From assembly GCF_900626095.1 (NCBI RefSeq), contig NZ_UYZZ01000008.1, positions 62,001 to 126,000 on the forward strand: 64,000 bases of DNA, written 5' to 3'. Each line of letters starts with the position of its first letter. Position 1 is the stretch's first letter. The translations under genes were made by a program, and so were the position numbers. Shown here one piece after another: positions 1-8,369 of this stretch. The notes beneath the pieces were generated by a model, which saw only the letters and a program-made list of their open reading frames with translations, ran no database searches and was not told the DNA's origin. This DNA comes from Clostridium rectalis. Its GTDB lineage: Bacteria; Bacillota; Clostridia; Clostridiales; Clostridiaceae.

Positions 1-624
1 TTCGCATGAAGTAGGAATTAAATATCTCTCACCTTTAACTGGTGCATTAGGGGGACAATTTAGAATCTTTGATTTTACACTATCTTGCCACTCCAAACCT
101 CTTATAGCATTATATATTTCTGCATTAATCTTTTGGGATGACCATAAATTTATATTAGATACTTTCTCATCTTCAATAACTCTGTGTTCACTTAAATCAT
201 TTATATGATCTCTAATTTCTGATGCCGTTGTTGTTTTAGATCCATCTGAGATTTTATTTACCTGACCATTGGTTATATCTGATTTTTTTACTTTAGCAAA
301 AGTTGATCCATCCTTTATATTATCAATACTTCCTCTTAAATCACTAAGTGCCAATGAATTAACTTTATTCCATGTAATTCCTGTATCTATATATAAATAA
401 CCTAAATTTTCACCTGAAGTTACATAAAAAAATCGGCCCTTTACCTGAGCATTAGGACGACTTAAATAGGGACCTGACATAACCTTCCCTACAAAAATAT
501 TATTTTCCCCATCTCCAATATAAACTTCCTTTGTATCTAAACAAAACCCCATTTCACCTTGTTTTAAAACACCATTATTAAGTTGAGATTTATTGCCTCT
601 TTTTATTTTTATAGTTTGAGCCAT
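1..624 (-). CDS. Phage tail fibre / receptor-binding protein, N-terminal part (cut by window edge)
   Basis: The first 208 residues are visible and the gene runs off the left edge. The start is the ATG at 624 behind GGAGGTGATAAA. It opens with a tail-fibre head pattern (KIKRGNKSQLNNGVLKQGEMGF, written here in two parts: KIKRGNKSQL then NNGVLKQGEMGF, followed by YIGDG), which in phages attaches the fibre to the baseplate. Near the cut edge the pattern NCPPNAPVKGERYLIP resembles repeat units of other phage fibres. It is the last visible gene of the leftward tail operon, where PBSX has xkdV. Role inferred: target recognition by a contractile tail. The missing C-terminus would determine specificity. 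Confidence 0.72.
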   Translation of the reverse strand, partial: MAQTIKIKRGNKSQLNNGVLKQGEMGFCLDTKEVYIGDGENNIFVGKVMSGPYLSRPNAQVKGRFFYVTSGENLGYLYIDTGITWNKVNSLALSDLRGSIDNIKDGSTFAKVKKSDITNGQVNKISDGSKTTTASEIRDHINDLSEHRVIEDEKVSNINLWSSQKINAEIYNAIRGLEWQDSVKSKILNCPPNAPVKGERYLIPTSCE

Positions 625-639
625 TTTATCACCTCCAAA

Positions 640-1038
640 TTATTTAAAAGTACCTCCATCAATAATACCGTCACTTTTATAACTTTCTAATTCTATTTGA
701 GTGTTAACTACACTATCTTGTAATTCATTTATATCCTCTGCCTTTACTGTATCTCCTATGGTTTCATAGGTAATATATAACACTTGTTTATTACTAAAAA
801 CTTTTATTATTTTTTTCCAAGGAATTTTTGAAGGAGTGGATATAATAAAATTTTCAACTTTTTCACCTGTAAGTTTAGTTCCTGTATATACCCTTATACT
901 TGAGCTACTTATATTGTCATGTTTTAGCTCTCCTTCGTAAAACCCATTATCAAGACTTACTGTTTCCTCAATGACATAAGTATTACCATCTAAATTATTA
1001 AGTTTAGTTGTAAACCTATCTATATTTTGTGGGTACAA
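640..1038 (-). CDS. Tail/baseplate-associated protein in the xkdU position
   Basis: This 132-residue protein begins at a TTG (1038) preceded by GGGGGTGT at good distance. I do not recognise a named domain. It starts MYPQNIDRF and ends IDGGTF; similar C-termini occur in phage fibre-connector proteins. The C-terminal third (EDINELQDSVVNTQIELESY) looks helical and could form a coiled coil. It lies between the baseplate J protein and the fibre, 3 bp from the former, so a linker between baseplate and fibre is the best guess. Phage origin is well supported by context; the function is inference only. Confidence 0.6.
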   Translation of the reverse strand: MYPQNIDRFTTKLNNLDGNTYVIEETVSLDNGFYEGELKHDNISSSSIRVYTGTKLTGEKVENFIISTPSKIPWKKIIKVFSNKQVLYITYETIGDTVKAEDINELQDSVVNTQIELESYKSDGIIDGGTFK

Positions 1039-1041
1039 ACT

Positions 1042-2100
1042 TTACACCCCCAAGTCTACACTTTCTAATAATGGTATTTCTTCTTTTTTTAATCCTATAT
1101 TAATTACATCCTTATTTATAGTTAATGAACTGTAATCTATAACACCTGGAGTATTTAAAAGTATATTACCTATTTTTGCTATACTTATATAAGATAATTG
1201 AAAAGCTACATCCTTAAAGTACTTATCTACAAGTTTTATGAATTCATTATTAACTTTTGCTATACTAAATCCACCTGCCAATTTAATTTTTGCAGATATA
1301 TTCAGTTTCTTTTCTAAAGCACCTTCTACTTTTACTTCAGATCCTATAGGTCTTTTTTCCTCTATATATTTATTAACTTTTTCCTTTAATATTTCTGTAG
1401 GTTTTCTTTTATTTCTATCTACAATCACAATTTTCACTGTTCCTAATCCATTCCAAAGTGGAAATACTTTTGCATCGCCAACTCCATCTACTTCTAATGC
1501 CCACTGTTTATAATGGTTAGCATTACCTGATGTAATTGGTTTTTGTATTTTATCCAAATATCTATTACACAAGTTTTCATTGTTCTCTATGTCCATTCCA
1601 CCCTCTGTTGCTTCTTTGTTTATAACTTCAAGTACACCTGTAATTAAAGAAGGCAACTCACGTATAACTCCTCCAGGCACTATATATCTTGCCCCTATTT
1701 CTATTGCTTTTATAGGAATATCTATACTATTTCCCACTATAGTCTTATCTTCTAAAGTTTCAAATTGCAATCCTGACTCTGTTTGCACTAAGGTTCCCTT
1801 TGGAATGAAAGTATTTTCTATACCCTTAAAAGTTACCTTTCCTGTGGCATACGTCCCGTTTTTTCTGTATACTCCACTTTCTAACGCTCTAAGCTCTATT
1901 TCTTTATCATATTCATTTTCCACAGCTGTTTTAATAAATACTCTATTTAATATTTCATCTAATTGAAGCTTGATTTCAGCTATTTCTTGACTAACTGGTG
2001 AAAGAATATCATAAAAAAAAGATCCCTCTGATTTATCTAAATCATTTGGTACCTTTTCAAGCATTCTATCTCTTATTTCTATATCTGATTCTTTATACAA
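1042..2100 (-). CDS. xkdT: Baseplate J / gp47-like protein (XkdT-like)
   Basis: About 352 residues. Baseplate J proteins form the wedge ring from which fibres hang in contractile tails. The N-terminus (IEIRDRMLEKVPNDLDKSEG, then FFYDILSP) and the central GMDIENNENLCNRYLDKIQK and DGVGDAKVFPLWNGLGTVKI segments are typical of the family. A GTG at 2112 lies inside the Shine-Dalgarno AGGAGGTGAAA; the TTG at 2100 has proper spacing from it, so I chose 2100. The gene is followed after 3 bp by the small linker gene and preceded by the XkdS-like gene, the PBSX order. Confidence 0.88.
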   Translation of the reverse strand: MYKESDIEIRDRMLEKVPNDLDKSEGSFFYDILSPVSQEIAEIKLQLDEILNRVFIKTAVENEYDKEIELRALESGVYRKNGTYATGKVTFKGIENTFIPKGTLVQTESGLQFETLEDKTIVGNSIDIPIKAIEIGARYIVPGGVIRELPSLITGVLEVINKEATEGGMDIENNENLCNRYLDKIQKPITSGNANHYKQWALEVDGVGDAKVFPLWNGLGTVKIVIVDRNKRKPTEILKEKVNKYIEEKRPIGSEVKVEGALEKKLNISAKIKLAGGFSIAKVNNEFIKLVDKYFKDVAFQLSYISIAKIGNILLNTPGVIDYSSLTINKDVINIGLKKEEIPLLESVDLGV

Positions 2101-2131
2101 TAAACATTTCACCTCCTATTTTAAATTTAAA

Positions 2132-2563
2132 CTACAATTCTATATTTATTTCATCATAAACTGTATTTACTGTAACTATCATATCAACCCTTAAACCATC
2201 TAAAGTAACTTCTAATTCAGGTACATCTATTATATAAGGATTTATGAGTAGACATTCTTTTAAATACCTTTTAGCTTCACTTTTCAAGGCCTCTTTAGAC
2301 AGACCTTTACCTATTAGATTATCAAACTCATGCCCATACTGAAAAGAATAAGCTAAATACCTATATCTTGGAGTGCTTAAAGCCTTATAAATCCATACCT
2401 TTAAAGCTTCTTTTCCTTCTAATACTTTAATTTTTCCATCTATATATATAAACTTATTCTCTTTAAAGTCCCAAGCAAATTCTTTAAATAATGGCAATTT
2501 ACTTTCCTGCATATTCTCATATATGCCTTTCATATCCACATTTATTTCTGGCAATACACCCAT
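2132..2563 (-). CDS. xkdS: DUF2634 baseplate protein (XkdS-like)
   Basis: 143 residues of the XkdS/gp25-like group, part of the baseplate wedge. The pattern FKENKFIYIDGKIKVLEG followed by ALKVWIYKALSTPRYRYL, then YGHEFDNLIGKG, is characteristic: the protein sits at the sheath-proximal end of the wedge. The ATG overlaps the stop of the upstream XkdR-like gene by one base (TAATG), suggesting translational coupling. Length is close to the PBSX homologue. Assignment rests on motif recognition and order. Confidence 0.85.
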   Translation of the reverse strand: MGVLPEINVDMKGIYENMQESKLPLFKEFAWDFKENKFIYIDGKIKVLEGKEALKVWIYKALSTPRYRYLAYSFQYGHEFDNLIGKGLSKEALKSEAKRYLKECLLINPYIIDVPELEVTLDGLRVDMIVTVNTVYDEINIEL

Positions 2564-2928
2564 TATAGTGACACCACCTTTGCAAGTATAATATAAGTCT
2601 GTCTATCTTCTGTAGGAATTATTGCTATTTTATCATTCTTTTCTAAACTATTTTTAAAAATAATTTCTCCATCTTTTATGCCAATTTCACTAATAGAATA
2701 TTTTTCTGCTTTTCCTTCTCCTATGCATAGTGGAATATTTATTTTTCTTTTGTAATTTTTTATTAAATGTTCAGCTATAATAAAATTATCTTTAGTAAGT
2801 TGTAATTTACCCACTTCTACTACTAAAGGTTTATCCGATAAAACTTTACCAATTTGAATAGAGGGAGGGTTGTAAGCCGCTCCCTTTACCTTCATAAGAT
2901 TAACTAACTCAACAAATGGATCTTGCAT
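2563..2928 (-). CDS. xkdR: DUF2577 baseplate protein (XkdR-like)
   Basis: 121 residues starting at an ATG with AGGAGTGATAAG upstream. It opens MQDPFVELVNLMKVKGA and continues YNPPSIQIGKVLSDKPLVV, the usual DUF2577 beginning. It ends with a predicted beta-rich domain (NDKIAIIPTEDRQTYIILAK). DUF2577 proteins are small baseplate/hub components of PBSX-like contractile tails. The stop overlaps the next ATG by one base; the upstream XkdQ-like gene ends 6 bp away. Confidence 0.83.
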   Translation of the reverse strand: MQDPFVELVNLMKVKGAAYNPPSIQIGKVLSDKPLVVEVGKLQLTKDNFIIAEHLIKNYKRKINIPLCIGEGKAEKYSISEIGIKDGEIIFKNSLEKNDKIAIIPTEDRQTYIILAKVVSL

Positions 2929-2934
2929 AGCTTA

Positions 2935-3930
2935 TCACTCCTCCCTAATATCCATTTTATTTTCATAATTTAAAGTAAGCTGCATAGTATATTTTCCTGT
3001 AGCAACCTCAAAAGTATGTGTATCAGAGTCTATATAAAGTATATTGTTTTGTAAATTATTTAAATAAAAAACCTTAGTGTTAACTGCATAACCAGTTCTG
3101 CAATTCCAATTTCCTAAACACTGTACAGTTAAATTTCTATCTACTCCATGAAGCATAGTTTTAGCAGCACTATAAGGGTTAGTATTCTCTTCCTTTTGAT
3201 AAGTTCGTTGCATTATGCCGTAATAAGGAAATAAATTTGAATCTTCAACTTTACCTACAAATTTTCCATTTTCATCATATATCAATACCCTGTTTACCAT
3301 TTCACTCATACTATCTGAAAAATCTAATGACAAAACATTGTTTGTAACTGGGTTATTAGTCGTACTTTGAATTACGAAATCTGTTACAACGGATCCCTTT
3401 TCTATTATACTTACTTTAGTATCCTCAGCTACAGGAATATACATTTTACCATTCCTTTTATAAATCTGTGTATATATCTCCATAATAGCTTCGTAAGCAC
3501 TTTTATCTGTTATGAGCCTTGTTATAGGAATATTAACTTTAGGAATCTTATTGCATTTGATACCTAAGTCTGTAATAACTTTTTCCACAGCTCTAAAAGA
3601 TGGCATTTTATTAAAATTATAAGTAACAGTATTTTGAAGTAGATAAATAAGGTAATCATAGGCAGTAAATTGTATTTCCTGACCAGTAGAGCTTAAACTT
3701 CTATCAAATACAATTCCAGAAAAAATATTCATACCATTTAAAAATACCCAGACCTTTGTACCTGGATTTATTTGAGTTTTAACATGATTTTTATCAAAAA
3801 TGCTGTAAAGTATATTTATCTGTAAAGTTCTAGCACATTGATCTCTATCCCCTGAAATGGATATAGATTTACAAAATGGGGTTATATCTGTAATATTTTT
3901 TTTATTATATTCAGTATAAATTTTAATCAT
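2935..3930 (-). CDS. xkdQ: Tail hub protein (XkdQ/YqbQ-like)
   Basis: 331 residues, similar in size to XkdQ. This family is structurally related to the gp27/gpD hub at the end of the tail tube. Recognisable segments are the beginning IKIYTEYNKKNITDITPFCK, FDRSLSSTGQEIQFTAYDYL in the first third, and the C-terminal half with NRVLIYDENGKFVGKVEDS and the ENTNPYSAAKTML stretch. The start overlaps the XkdP-like stop by four bases (ATGA), implying coupled translation. No peptidoglycan hydrolase domain is present. Confidence 0.85.
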   Translation of the reverse strand: MIKIYTEYNKKNITDITPFCKSISISGDRDQCARTLQINILYSIFDKNHVKTQINPGTKVWVFLNGMNIFSGIVFDRSLSSTGQEIQFTAYDYLIYLLQNTVTYNFNKMPSFRAVEKVITDLGIKCNKIPKVNIPITRLITDKSAYEAIMEIYTQIYKRNGKMYIPVAEDTKVSIIEKGSVVTDFVIQSTTNNPVTNNVLSLDFSDSMSEMVNRVLIYDENGKFVGKVEDSNLFPYYGIMQRTYQKEENTNPYSAAKTMLHGVDRNLTVQCLGNWNCRTGYAVNTKVFYLNNLQNNILYIDSDTHTFEVATGKYTMQLTLNYENKMDIREE

Positions 3931-4532
3931 AAATAAAGCATTGTTCCTATTTTTATAGCTTTGGGATTTTTTATGCCATTTTTTTTTGCTAAGTAATCCG
4001 CCTTATTTCCATCTCCATACCACCATTTTGCAATCTTTCTTAAACTATCTCCTGACTTTACAATATACACCTTTGGTACACTCTTAGTTCCACTTCTTTT
4101 AGCCCCTTTACAACTTCCATTTACTGCTTGTACTGTTGAATTTATTTTTTTAAATTCTCTAAACTCTATAGTGTAATATACATCTCCAGTACCATCTTTT
4201 TCTCCATAGGTAAAGTTTTCTATATAAAATAAATTATTTATTTCTGTATCCGTTATAATAAGCCTTATTTGCCCTTTTTTCATTATTTCTTTAACTATTT
4301 TTATACACTCATAGGGCTTTGGAAAATTATGATGCTGACAGAAATCATAATCTTGATTTGGGAAAAAACTTCTTAAACTAATTGAGTCAAGTTTTTGTTT
4401 TCCTAAAATATTTATTTCTCCCATGCTTTCTACCACAACAGTGGTATTTAAATTTCCAGTGGAAACTTCAAAACTTTCAGGAGGGACCGGAAGTTGAAAG
4501 TTAATGCTATCTTGTTTTAACCAAAATTCCAT
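3927..4532 (-). CDS. xkdP: LysM-containing tail hub protein (XkdP-like)
   Basis: About 201 residues. The N-terminal domain (residues 1-130) has the family pattern LPVPPESFEVSTGNLNTTV; a C-terminal LysM module (VYIVKSGDSLRKIAKWWYGD, then ending IKIGTMLYL) binds peptidoglycan or connects hub to tube. A GTG at 4541 lies inside the Shine-Dalgarno; the ATG at 4532 (MEFWLKQD) follows GGGAGGTG with normal spacing and was chosen. It follows the tape measure gene after 15 bp, as in PBSX. Confidence 0.86.
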   Translation of the reverse strand: MEFWLKQDSINFQLPVPPESFEVSTGNLNTTVVVESMGEINILGKQKLDSISLRSFFPNQDYDFCQHHNFPKPYECIKIVKEIMKKGQIRLIITDTEINNLFYIENFTYGEKDGTGDVYYTIEFREFKKINSTVQAVNGSCKGAKRSGTKSVPKVYIVKSGDSLRKIAKWWYGDGNKADYLAKKNGIKNPKAIKIGTMLYL

Positions 4533-4547
4533 AAAATACACCTCCCA

Positions 4548-6098
4548 TTAAGCCATATTTAAACCAGTATTTTTCAATTTTCTAGCTAAAGTATTAGCTA
4601 TTTTGTCAATGTCTGCATCTTCCCTTACAACTATTGTATCTGCTAATTTAGGAATGCTTATATTTGATCCTGTCATATTTTTAGATGTTCTATTGTCAAA
4701 GACCTGGGATCCACTAGGAAGATCTATTAGTTCTGGACCATTTTCTCCAACCCAAGTAAGTCCACCTCCCCAAAAACTAGTTCCAAGAGCATTTTTACCT
4801 GCTTTACCTATGCCTGTAAATTTAGCAATAAAATCAAAAGTTCCTTTTATAGGATTTTCAAAAAATCCTGTTATTTTATTCCAAACATCCATTATAGTGC
4901 TAGCAAACTTGCTAACTATATCAATTATCTTTTCAATTATAGGACTTATACTTCCTATGGCTTTCTTTATTGGTTCTACAATTGGTTCAATCTTTGATTT
5001 TATTCCTCCCCAGTTTTCCGTCCAAGCTTTATACAATAATACTACTACTGCTATAATAACAGCAATAGCAGCCCCTATAGGATTAGTTAATATCATAGAA
5101 AATACCTGTCCTATAGATTTCATAATCCCCCCAGAAGCTAATTTAGATATTTTAAGAATATCTTTAAAACCTTTTATTACATTACCACTGAATTTTTTTA
5201 AAATTCCACCACTTTTCTTAATTTGACCAGTTCCTTTACTTGCCTTAAAAACTTTTCCTATATCAACTTTTGTCTTTTTAATCGTATTAAGTGGATTTTT
5301 CATTGCTGCATTTTTACCTGCCTTTTTAGAAGCCCCTTTATATTTTTCACCTATTGTACCTATGATTTCACTGGTTGCTCCAGTAGGGTTTTTTTGTGAT
5401 TTTCTCTTATTTTTTCCCTTACTATTATTCTTTCTTTTACCTTTACCCTTAAGTTCCTTTTTATCAAGACCTAAGTTTTTAAATTGCTTTGTATAATCCC
5501 CAGACTTTCCTGAATTTATTTCAATTATACTCTCTATAACTTCCTCAAAATTTGTACCTGTGGCTGCTGAAGTATCCTGTGCTGTTGATATTAACTTTTT
5601 ATAATCCAATCCATGTTCCCTGGCTTTTGCAATTCCCTTTATAATCTCCTCATCATTTACTGAAGAGTTCTGACTTTTAATCCATTCAAGTGCATTTTTA
5701 GCGCTACCCTTATCCCCTAAGATATCAGTTAATGTATCTGTATTATCCTCATCTACGGAAGACATAATACTTTTATAAATATTTTTCATGTTTTCTATTC
5801 CATCTAAATTTCCAAAAATATTTTTTGAATCCTCCCCATTACTTTTGACTTCTAAAGCAATGGAACTATTCTCTTCTAATTCTTTTAATGTGTCTACTAT
5901 TTCTTTAATGCTTTTAAGACTTTCTTCTGTATTAACTTTAATTTCTGTTTCTACCTTAGTTGAAGATAAAATCTCTAACTTGTCTTTTACTTTATCTATT
6001 TCATTTCTAAATTCATATGTTCTACTTATAATTTGTTGTAAAGATTCTATATATTCACTGTTATCCAGGGTCATTTTTACACTTAATTCTCTGTCCAT
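4548..6098 (-). CDS. xkdO: Tape measure protein (XkdO-like, short)
   Basis: 516 residues, much shorter than the usual 1000-2000 residues of phage tape measures. N-terminal 1-110 is helical with heptad-like Leu/Ile spacing; the centre (about 215-310) is very Lys/Gly/Asn-rich; a hydrophobic segment (IGAAIAVIIAVVVLLYKAW) is near residue 345; the C-terminus has the phage motif FWGGGLTWVGENGPELIDLP followed by GSQVF. The length sets tail tube length: by the common rule of about 1.5 angstrom per residue the tail would be near 75-80 nm. Placed directly after the tail-assembly chaperone, as expected. ATG preceded by AAGGGAGGTGAAAT. Confidence 0.88.
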   Translation of the reverse strand: MDRELSVKMTLDNSEYIESLQQIISRTYEFRNEIDKVKDKLEILSSTKVETEIKVNTEESLKSIKEIVDTLKELEENSSIALEVKSNGEDSKNIFGNLDGIENMKNIYKSIMSSVDEDNTDTLTDILGDKGSAKNALEWIKSQNSSVNDEEIIKGIAKAREHGLDYKKLISTAQDTSAATGTNFEEVIESIIEINSGKSGDYTKQFKNLGLDKKELKGKGKRKNNSKGKNKRKSQKNPTGATSEIIGTIGEKYKGASKKAGKNAAMKNPLNTIKKTKVDIGKVFKASKGTGQIKKSGGILKKFSGNVIKGFKDILKISKLASGGIMKSIGQVFSMILTNPIGAAIAVIIAVVVLLYKAWTENWGGIKSKIEPIVEPIKKAIGSISPIIEKIIDIVSKFASTIMDVWNKITGFFENPIKGTFDFIAKFTGIGKAGKNALGTSFWGGGLTWVGENGPELIDLPSGSQVFDNRTSKNMTGSNISIPKLADTIVVREDADIDKIANTLARKLKNTGLNMA

Positions 6099-6132
6099 AA
6101 TTTCACCTCCCTTTTAAGGGATAAATATATTT

Positions 6133-6339
6133 TTATAGTATACTTACAGGTAATATTGGAACTTCCCTCTCTTGCAACTCTTTTATATCCTTGTATCTTT
6201 CCTCTTGCTCTTTCATAATAAAAGATTTAAGTATCAATTTATTACCTATACTCATATTCCAATAATCTGATGGGTTACATATTCTTTTTGTTTTCCAAAG
6301 ATAATACATAATCCTTATTTCCCCATCAGATTCTATGAG
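6133..6339 (-). CDS. Tail-assembly chaperone T segment, reached by -1 frameshift
   Basis: An open frame of 68 codons continues the chaperone reading frame in the -1 phase, starting exactly at the heptamer A-AAA-AAC (6339-6345) and ending at TAA 6133-6135. It has the family look: LIESDGEIRIMYYLWKTKRI, PSDYWNMSIGNKL and a charged helix MKEQEERYKDIKELQERE. In lambda and most long-tailed phages a frameshift G-GT product coats the tape measure protein. An internal ATG at 6309 with AAGGATT upstream could also give a free 58-residue protein. The fusion would be about 206 residues (6133-6752). Confidence 0.75.
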   Translation of the reverse strand, partial: LIESDGEIRIMYYLWKTKRICNPSDYWNMSIGNKLILKSFIMKEQEERYKDIKELQEREVPILPVSIL

Positions 6340-6752
6340 TTTTTTATTTCTTCAATAACCCCTTTGCCAAATCCACTTAACTCATTTATTTCTTTATACA
6401 ATGCTGCAATTTCTCCCGGTTTATCATTAAACATAGTCTCCAATAATTCTATAGGTGTATGGGTTTTAAAATGCTCTATAAGTTCCTTTGATTTTAAATC
6501 TGGTTCCTTTATTCCCTCTAAAACAGTCAATAATTGAATTTTATTAGTATCTATATTATTTATTTCGTCATCCTCTAAAGATACACAACTTTCCTGAATA
6601 GAATTATATATAGACATTGGCACTGCCTGTAATGTAAAAATTATATCCTCTCCTAGTGCCTCACTTAAACTCTTTATTTTAACCTTCCTTGTAGGTCTTT
6701 TTATTTTACTCACATCCGATTTTAATAATAAATCAATAGCATTTTTATTCAT
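6333..6752 (-). CDS. xkdN: Tail-assembly chaperone G protein (XkdN-like)
   Basis: 139 residues starting at ATG 6752 behind TAGGAGGATTTAT. XkdN-family proteins assist tail assembly by binding the tape measure. The region KVKIKSLSEALGEDIIFTLQ and the acidic C-terminal half (IKEPDLKSKELIEHFKTHTP) fit the family. The 0-frame stops at TAG only two codons after a perfect slippery heptamer A-AAA-AAC, and the -1 frame is open for 68 codons, so a minor extended product is expected. Located between tube and tape measure genes, as required for a G/GT pair. Confidence 0.85.
   Translation of the reverse strand: MNKNAIDLLLKSDVSKIKRPTRKVKIKSLSEALGEDIIFTLQAVPMSIYNSIQESCVSLEDDEINNIDTNKIQLLTVLEGIKEPDLKSKELIEHFKTHTPIELLETMFNDKPGEIAALYKEINELSGFGKGVIEEIKNS
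6339..6345 (-). promoter_or_regulatory. -1 programmed frameshift heptamer A-AAA-AAC
   Basis: Read on the minus strand in the 0 frame the codons are ATA-AAA-AAC-TCA-TAG, so X-XXY-YYZ is in the right phase. The -1 frame continues for 68 codons. It sits at the end of the G gene, the classic place for the phage tail chaperone frameshift. No strong downstream hairpin was noticed. Confidence 0.75.
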
Positions 6753-6837
6753 ATAAATCCTCCTAATTTTTAGTTTATAAATTATATTATAACTATTTAA
6801 TTTTTCTATTAATTAAACCTATAAAAATAGAACCAGA

Positions 6838-7275
6838 TTACATCTCTGGCTCTATCCAATCGTATATCTCATAATCTGAAAAAGTAAAAGGCATACTATC
6901 CTCTATTATTTTTTTGGCTTCCCATCCAGCTAATTTAACTTCATCAAAAATAGCATCCTTTATTACTATTCTCTCTGCTCCTAAACTATCTGGATCTGAT
7001 AATTTTGACATTATTGTACAAACTACCATTCTTCCTTCTTTTATTGAATCCGCTAATTTTTTGATCATTCTTGAATTTACTTTATGCATTTTTAAAGTTC
7101 CCTTACCCTCAAAACCTGTAATCTTATATTTTTTACCCATAGATTTACACATCTTAACTTCTTCTTTTGTTAAAGTAACCTTTGCCTCTAGTGCTGTTAC
7201 TTCTCCTATATACTCTCCATCTATCCAGCATTCTCCATGAGTTCCTGATATAGTTTTTTGTGCATCATAAGCCAT
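6838..7275 (-). CDS. xkdM: Tail tube protein (XkdM-like)
   Basis: 145 residues, the usual length for XkdM. It opens MAYDAQKTISGTHGECWIDG and continues EYIGEVTALEAKVTLTKEEV, which is the family signature; CKSMGKKYKITGFEGKGTLK follows. This protein polymerises into the inner tube of the contractile tail. Start ATG has AAGGAGGTAATATA upstream. The sheath gene precedes it by 14 bp, and a 67-85 bp gap follows before the chaperone gene. Confidence 0.9.
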   Translation of the reverse strand: MAYDAQKTISGTHGECWIDGEYIGEVTALEAKVTLTKEEVKMCKSMGKKYKITGFEGKGTLKMHKVNSRMIKKLADSIKEGRMVVCTIMSKLSDPDSLGAERIVIKDAIFDEVKLAGWEAKKIIEDSMPFTFSDYEIYDWIEPEM

Positions 7276-7289
7276 ATTATATTACCTCC

Positions 7290-8369
7290 TTAAATTGAAA
7301 CATTTATATTAAAGTCTTCCATAGCATCTGTCCATTTCAAATTTGTTGCTATAAAAACTTTATCTTTAGTATTAGCTTCTTTTATTTCCTGTTCTCTCAT
7401 CTCACTTACATCAAAACCTATAGATCTTAAAAAAGCCTTTTGAGCATATACATCTACAAAAACTTTATTATAATTTATAGAGGAATCATCAAGTAGTCTT
7501 TCCAATGCCAATTCATCATTATAAGCTTGTATAGCTGTAATAAGTAAAATTTTATTATCGTAACTATTAGAATACTTTCCTAGATAATTGTCTTCTACTG
7601 TTCTTTTTACATCATCATGCCACATATCATTTTTATCTACTATTAATATTTTTTTAAAATCTGCACCCTTTTCCTGAGTTATAGTAACTAAACTATTTAT
7701 AGCTCTTCCAATTTTTATTTTTTCACCATCATTAATTAATATAAGTTGTCCTTCATCAATATTTTTATCAAATTCCTCCTTAGTTAAATGTGGTACTTCA
7801 TAAACTTCTGGTAATGGAAGGTACGTAGCACTCATAGTCAGTGGTGTGCCAGCTAAAGCTCCTGCAATTCTTCCACAATACTCACTAGAGTTATAAACCT
7901 TTTCCTTTACCTTTATATCATCTGTAGAAAAATTAATTATCCCCTCATAATCTGCTGCAGTATGAGGTAATACCGCTTTTACCTTTTTATCTTTTTTATC
8001 TCTAAGGGTTTTTATCCAAGTAACTATATTACTACAGTCTTCTTTAGATATATCTGGTATTGCTAAATAGTCCCATTTAATGTTTTCCAAATAATTTTGA
8101 GCTTCTTTATAATCCACTGCTTCAGTTGGTAAAATATATACTATAACTTTTTTAGGTGCTTTAACTCCTCCTAAAAAAGCTAACTCTATTTGTTCTTTGT
8201 TTTTCTTAGATAGTTCTGATGGAATATCTTTAACATCTGTTATTGTAATGTAGCTTTTTTCAAAATTTAAAGTATCTTTAATTATTAATGCTACAACTCC
8301 TCTTTCTCCTCGCTTCACAACACTTGAAGCTTTTGTTTTAAAAACTATGTTTATATTAGGTAATCCCAT
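7290..8369 (-). CDS. xkdK: Contractile tail sheath protein (XkdK-like)
   Basis: 359 residues; phage sheaths are often 450 or more, but short sheaths of about 350 are common in Clostridium PBSX-like tails. N-terminus MGLPNINIVFKTKASSVVKR and the TAVDYKEAQNYLENIKWDYL segment are typical; the C-terminal LRSIGFDVSEMREQEIKEAN followed by NLKWTDAMEDFNINVSI is the conserved sheath end. Its presence defines the particle as contractile (myovirus-like). The ATG overlaps the stop of the upstream gene by one base. Confidence 0.9.
   Translation of the reverse strand: MGLPNINIVFKTKASSVVKRGERGVVALIIKDTLNFEKSYITITDVKDIPSELSKKNKEQIELAFLGGVKAPKKVIVYILPTEAVDYKEAQNYLENIKWDYLAIPDISKEDCSNIVTWIKTLRDKKDKKVKAVLPHTAADYEGIINFSTDDIKVKEKVYNSSEYCGRIAGALAGTPLTMSATYLPLPEVYEVPHLTKEEFDKNIDEGQLILINDGEKIKIGRAINSLVTITQEKGADFKKILIVDKNDMWHDDVKRTVEDNYLGKYSNSYDNKILLITAIQAYNDELALERLLDDSSINYNKVFVDVYAQKAFLRSIGFDVSEMREQEIKEANTKDKVFIATNLKWTDAMEDFNINVSI

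Noticed and set aside
1238-1966. Plus-strand open frames within the baseplate J gene (and similar long antisense frames over most minus-strand genes)
   Set aside because: They are shadows on the opposite strand of well-supported genes, have no ribosome sites and no protein-like composition.
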